NCBI RefSeq assembly: GCF_001883705.2
Contig: NZ_MDEQ02000001.1
Span: 496,001-560,000, forward strand
DNA length: 64,000 nt
Reading direction: 5' to 3'
DNA from: Burkholderia catarinensis
Lineage (GTDB): Bacteria; Pseudomonadota; Gammaproteobacteria; Burkholderiales; Burkholderiaceae
This document shows, in pieces, positions 62,923-64,000 of the stretch (the first letter of the stretch is position 1; every line of letters starts with the position of its first letter). The translations under genes were made by a program, and so were the position numbers. Below the pieces are notes generated by a model, which was not told the origin of the DNA, did no database searches, and saw only the letters and a program-made list of their open reading frames with translations.

Positions 62923-64000
62923 ATGTCCCAGCCTTCACCGGCGTCGCGCGCGGGCGCCGCCGCCCCGCGCACGGGCGCCCGAATGCCCGCCGCCGCGACG
63001 CTCGCCGTCGCGTCCGCGACCTGTTCGCTGATCGTGCTCGACACGAACGTGGTCGCCGTGTCGCTGCCGAGCATCGCGCGCAGTTTTCACGCGAGCTTTG
63101 CCGATATCGAATGGGTCGTGAGCGCGTACATGACCGCGTTCGCCGCGTGCCTGCTGCCGGCCGGCGGGCTCGCCGATCGCTTCGGGCGCAAGCGGATGCT
63201 CGGCGCGGGGCTCGCGCTCTTTTTCGTCGCGTCGCTCGGCTGCGGCGTCGCGCCGTCGGCCGGCTGGTTGATCGCCGCGCGGGCGGTGAAGGGTGGCGGC
63301 GCCGCGCTGCTGCTGACGGCCGCGCTCGCCGTGATCGCGAACCGCTTTCCGGACGGGCGCGAACGGGCACGGGCCTGGGCGATCTGGGGCATGTGCATGG
63401 GGATCGCGACGGCCATCGCGCCGCTCGTCGGCGGTGCGATCACGCAATGGATCGGGTGGCGCTGGGTGTTCCTGCTGAACCTGCCCGTCTGCATGCTGCT
63501 GGCGGCCGGCGCGCGCGTCGCGATCGACGAATCGAACGATCCGCATGCGAAACGCGTGGATGCGGCCGGCAGCCTGCTGTTCGGCGCGGCGCTCGCGTGC
63601 GCGATCGCGGCGCTGATCGGCGCGCCGTCACACGGCTGGCTGTCGGCCGCGACGCTCGGCCGGCTCGCGCTCGCCGCCGCGCTGTTTGCGGGGTTCATCG
63701 GCGCGGAGCGCTGGCAGGCGCGGCCGATGATCGATCTCGCGCTGTTCCGCCAGCCGCGCTTCGTCGGCGCCGTGCTCGCGATGTTCGGCTATGCGGCGTG
63801 CGCGCAGGTGATGATGACGTTCCTGCCGCTGTACCTGCAGAACGCATTCGGGATGTCGGCGATCGACGCGGGGCTCGGGATGCTGCCGTTCGCGTTCGCG
63901 ATGATCGCCGGCCCGTCGCTCGGCGCGGCGCTGGCCGCGCGCGTGTCGTCCGGCGGCGTGCTGGCGGGCGGGCTCGCGCTGATCGGCGCGGGCAACCTCG
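62923..64000 (+). CDS. DHA2-family MFS exporter, 3' end cut by window edge
   Basis: About 359 codons are visible without a stop. Hydrophobic segments fit the 14-helix DHA2 drug-exporter group: the helix 1 motif LIVLDTNVVAVSLPSIARSF, motif A LADRFGRKRMLG, GIATAIAPLVGGAITQWIGWRW (motif C region) and FVGAVLAMFGYAACAQ. Helices to about number 11 are present. It is divergent from the LysR gene, an arrangement typical of regulated multidrug exporters. Confidence 0.87.
   Translation, partial: MSQPSPASRAGAAAPRTGARMPAAATLAVASATCSLIVLDTNVVAVSLPSIARSFHASFADIEWVVSAYMTAFAACLLPAGGLADRFGRKRMLGAGLALFFVASLGCGVAPSAGWLIAARAVKGGGAALLLTAALAVIANRFPDGRERARAWAIWGMCMGIATAIAPLVGGAITQWIGWRWVFLLNLPVCMLLAAGARVAIDESNDPHAKRVDAAGSLLFGAALACAIAALIGAPSHGWLSAATLGRLALAAALFAGFIGAERWQARPMIDLALFRQPRFVGAVLAMFGYAACAQVMMTFLPLYLQNAFGMSAIDAGLGMLPFAFAMIAGPSLGAALAARVSSGGVLAGGLALIGAGNL

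Noticed and set aside
1..64000. CRISPR arrays, IS transposases or rRNA genes
   Set aside because: No regularly spaced repeats, transposase motifs or rRNA-like sequence were noticed while reading either strand.

Overview
The window is about 68 percent GC by eye, with strong G/C preference at third codon positions, very dense genes and many ATGA or GTGA overlaps. Gene types (several LysR regulators, a Tad pilus locus, sulfonate dioxygenases, NinX-like DUF2591, SpeC/AdiA/PotE) point to a beta-proteobacterium of the Burkholderia group, most likely a Burkholderia cepacia complex secondary replicon. This is inference from gene content and base composition; no 16S or species marker is present.

Layout. 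1-671: partial BrkB/YihY membrane protein. 813-10323: complete selenoprotein module, with formate dehydrogenase-N (alpha subunit read through an in-frame UGA followed by a SECIS hairpin, then FeS beta subunit and cytochrome b gamma subunit), FdhE, SelA, SelB and tRNA-Sec. Between fdnI and fdhE lies a 285-base nested inverted-repeat element. 10324-11275: a fic gene bracketed by the tRNA-Sec 3' end and a second imperfect copy of it, as in a small tRNA-targeted island. 11374-16880: small lipoprotein, DUF4382 lipoprotein, small membrane protein, Nudix hydrolase, NCS2 purine permease and a LysR regulator. 16984-19592: two SDR enzymes with LysR regulators.

19843-28200 is the most unusual operon: MFS transporter, FGGY (glycerol-kinase-like) kinase, GlpD-like dehydrogenase, alkyl-DHAP-synthase-like flavoprotein, GlpP-type antiterminator, ABM-domain protein and iron alcohol dehydrogenase. 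The enzyme order suggests uptake, phosphorylation and oxidation of a glycerol derivative, possibly a glyceryl ether, with RNA-level control by GlpP acting on a leader hairpin. This is a hypothesis.

28895-35310: ornithine decarboxylase, divergent AdiA-type arginine decarboxylase, and PotE antiporter, consistent with polyamine production and acid resistance. 37065-46596: organosulfur genes (two SsuA-like binding proteins, two SsuC permeases, SsuB, two TauD-type dioxygenases) interrupted by a DUF427 gene and an orphan oligopeptide-type binding protein. 47415-57892: a full Tad/Flp pilus operon (flp, cpaA-F, tadB-E, tadG). 57856-60210: convergent glycosyltransferases. 60403-64000: NinX-like protein, another sulfonate/nitrate-type binding protein, LysR regulator and a truncated DHA2 MFS exporter.
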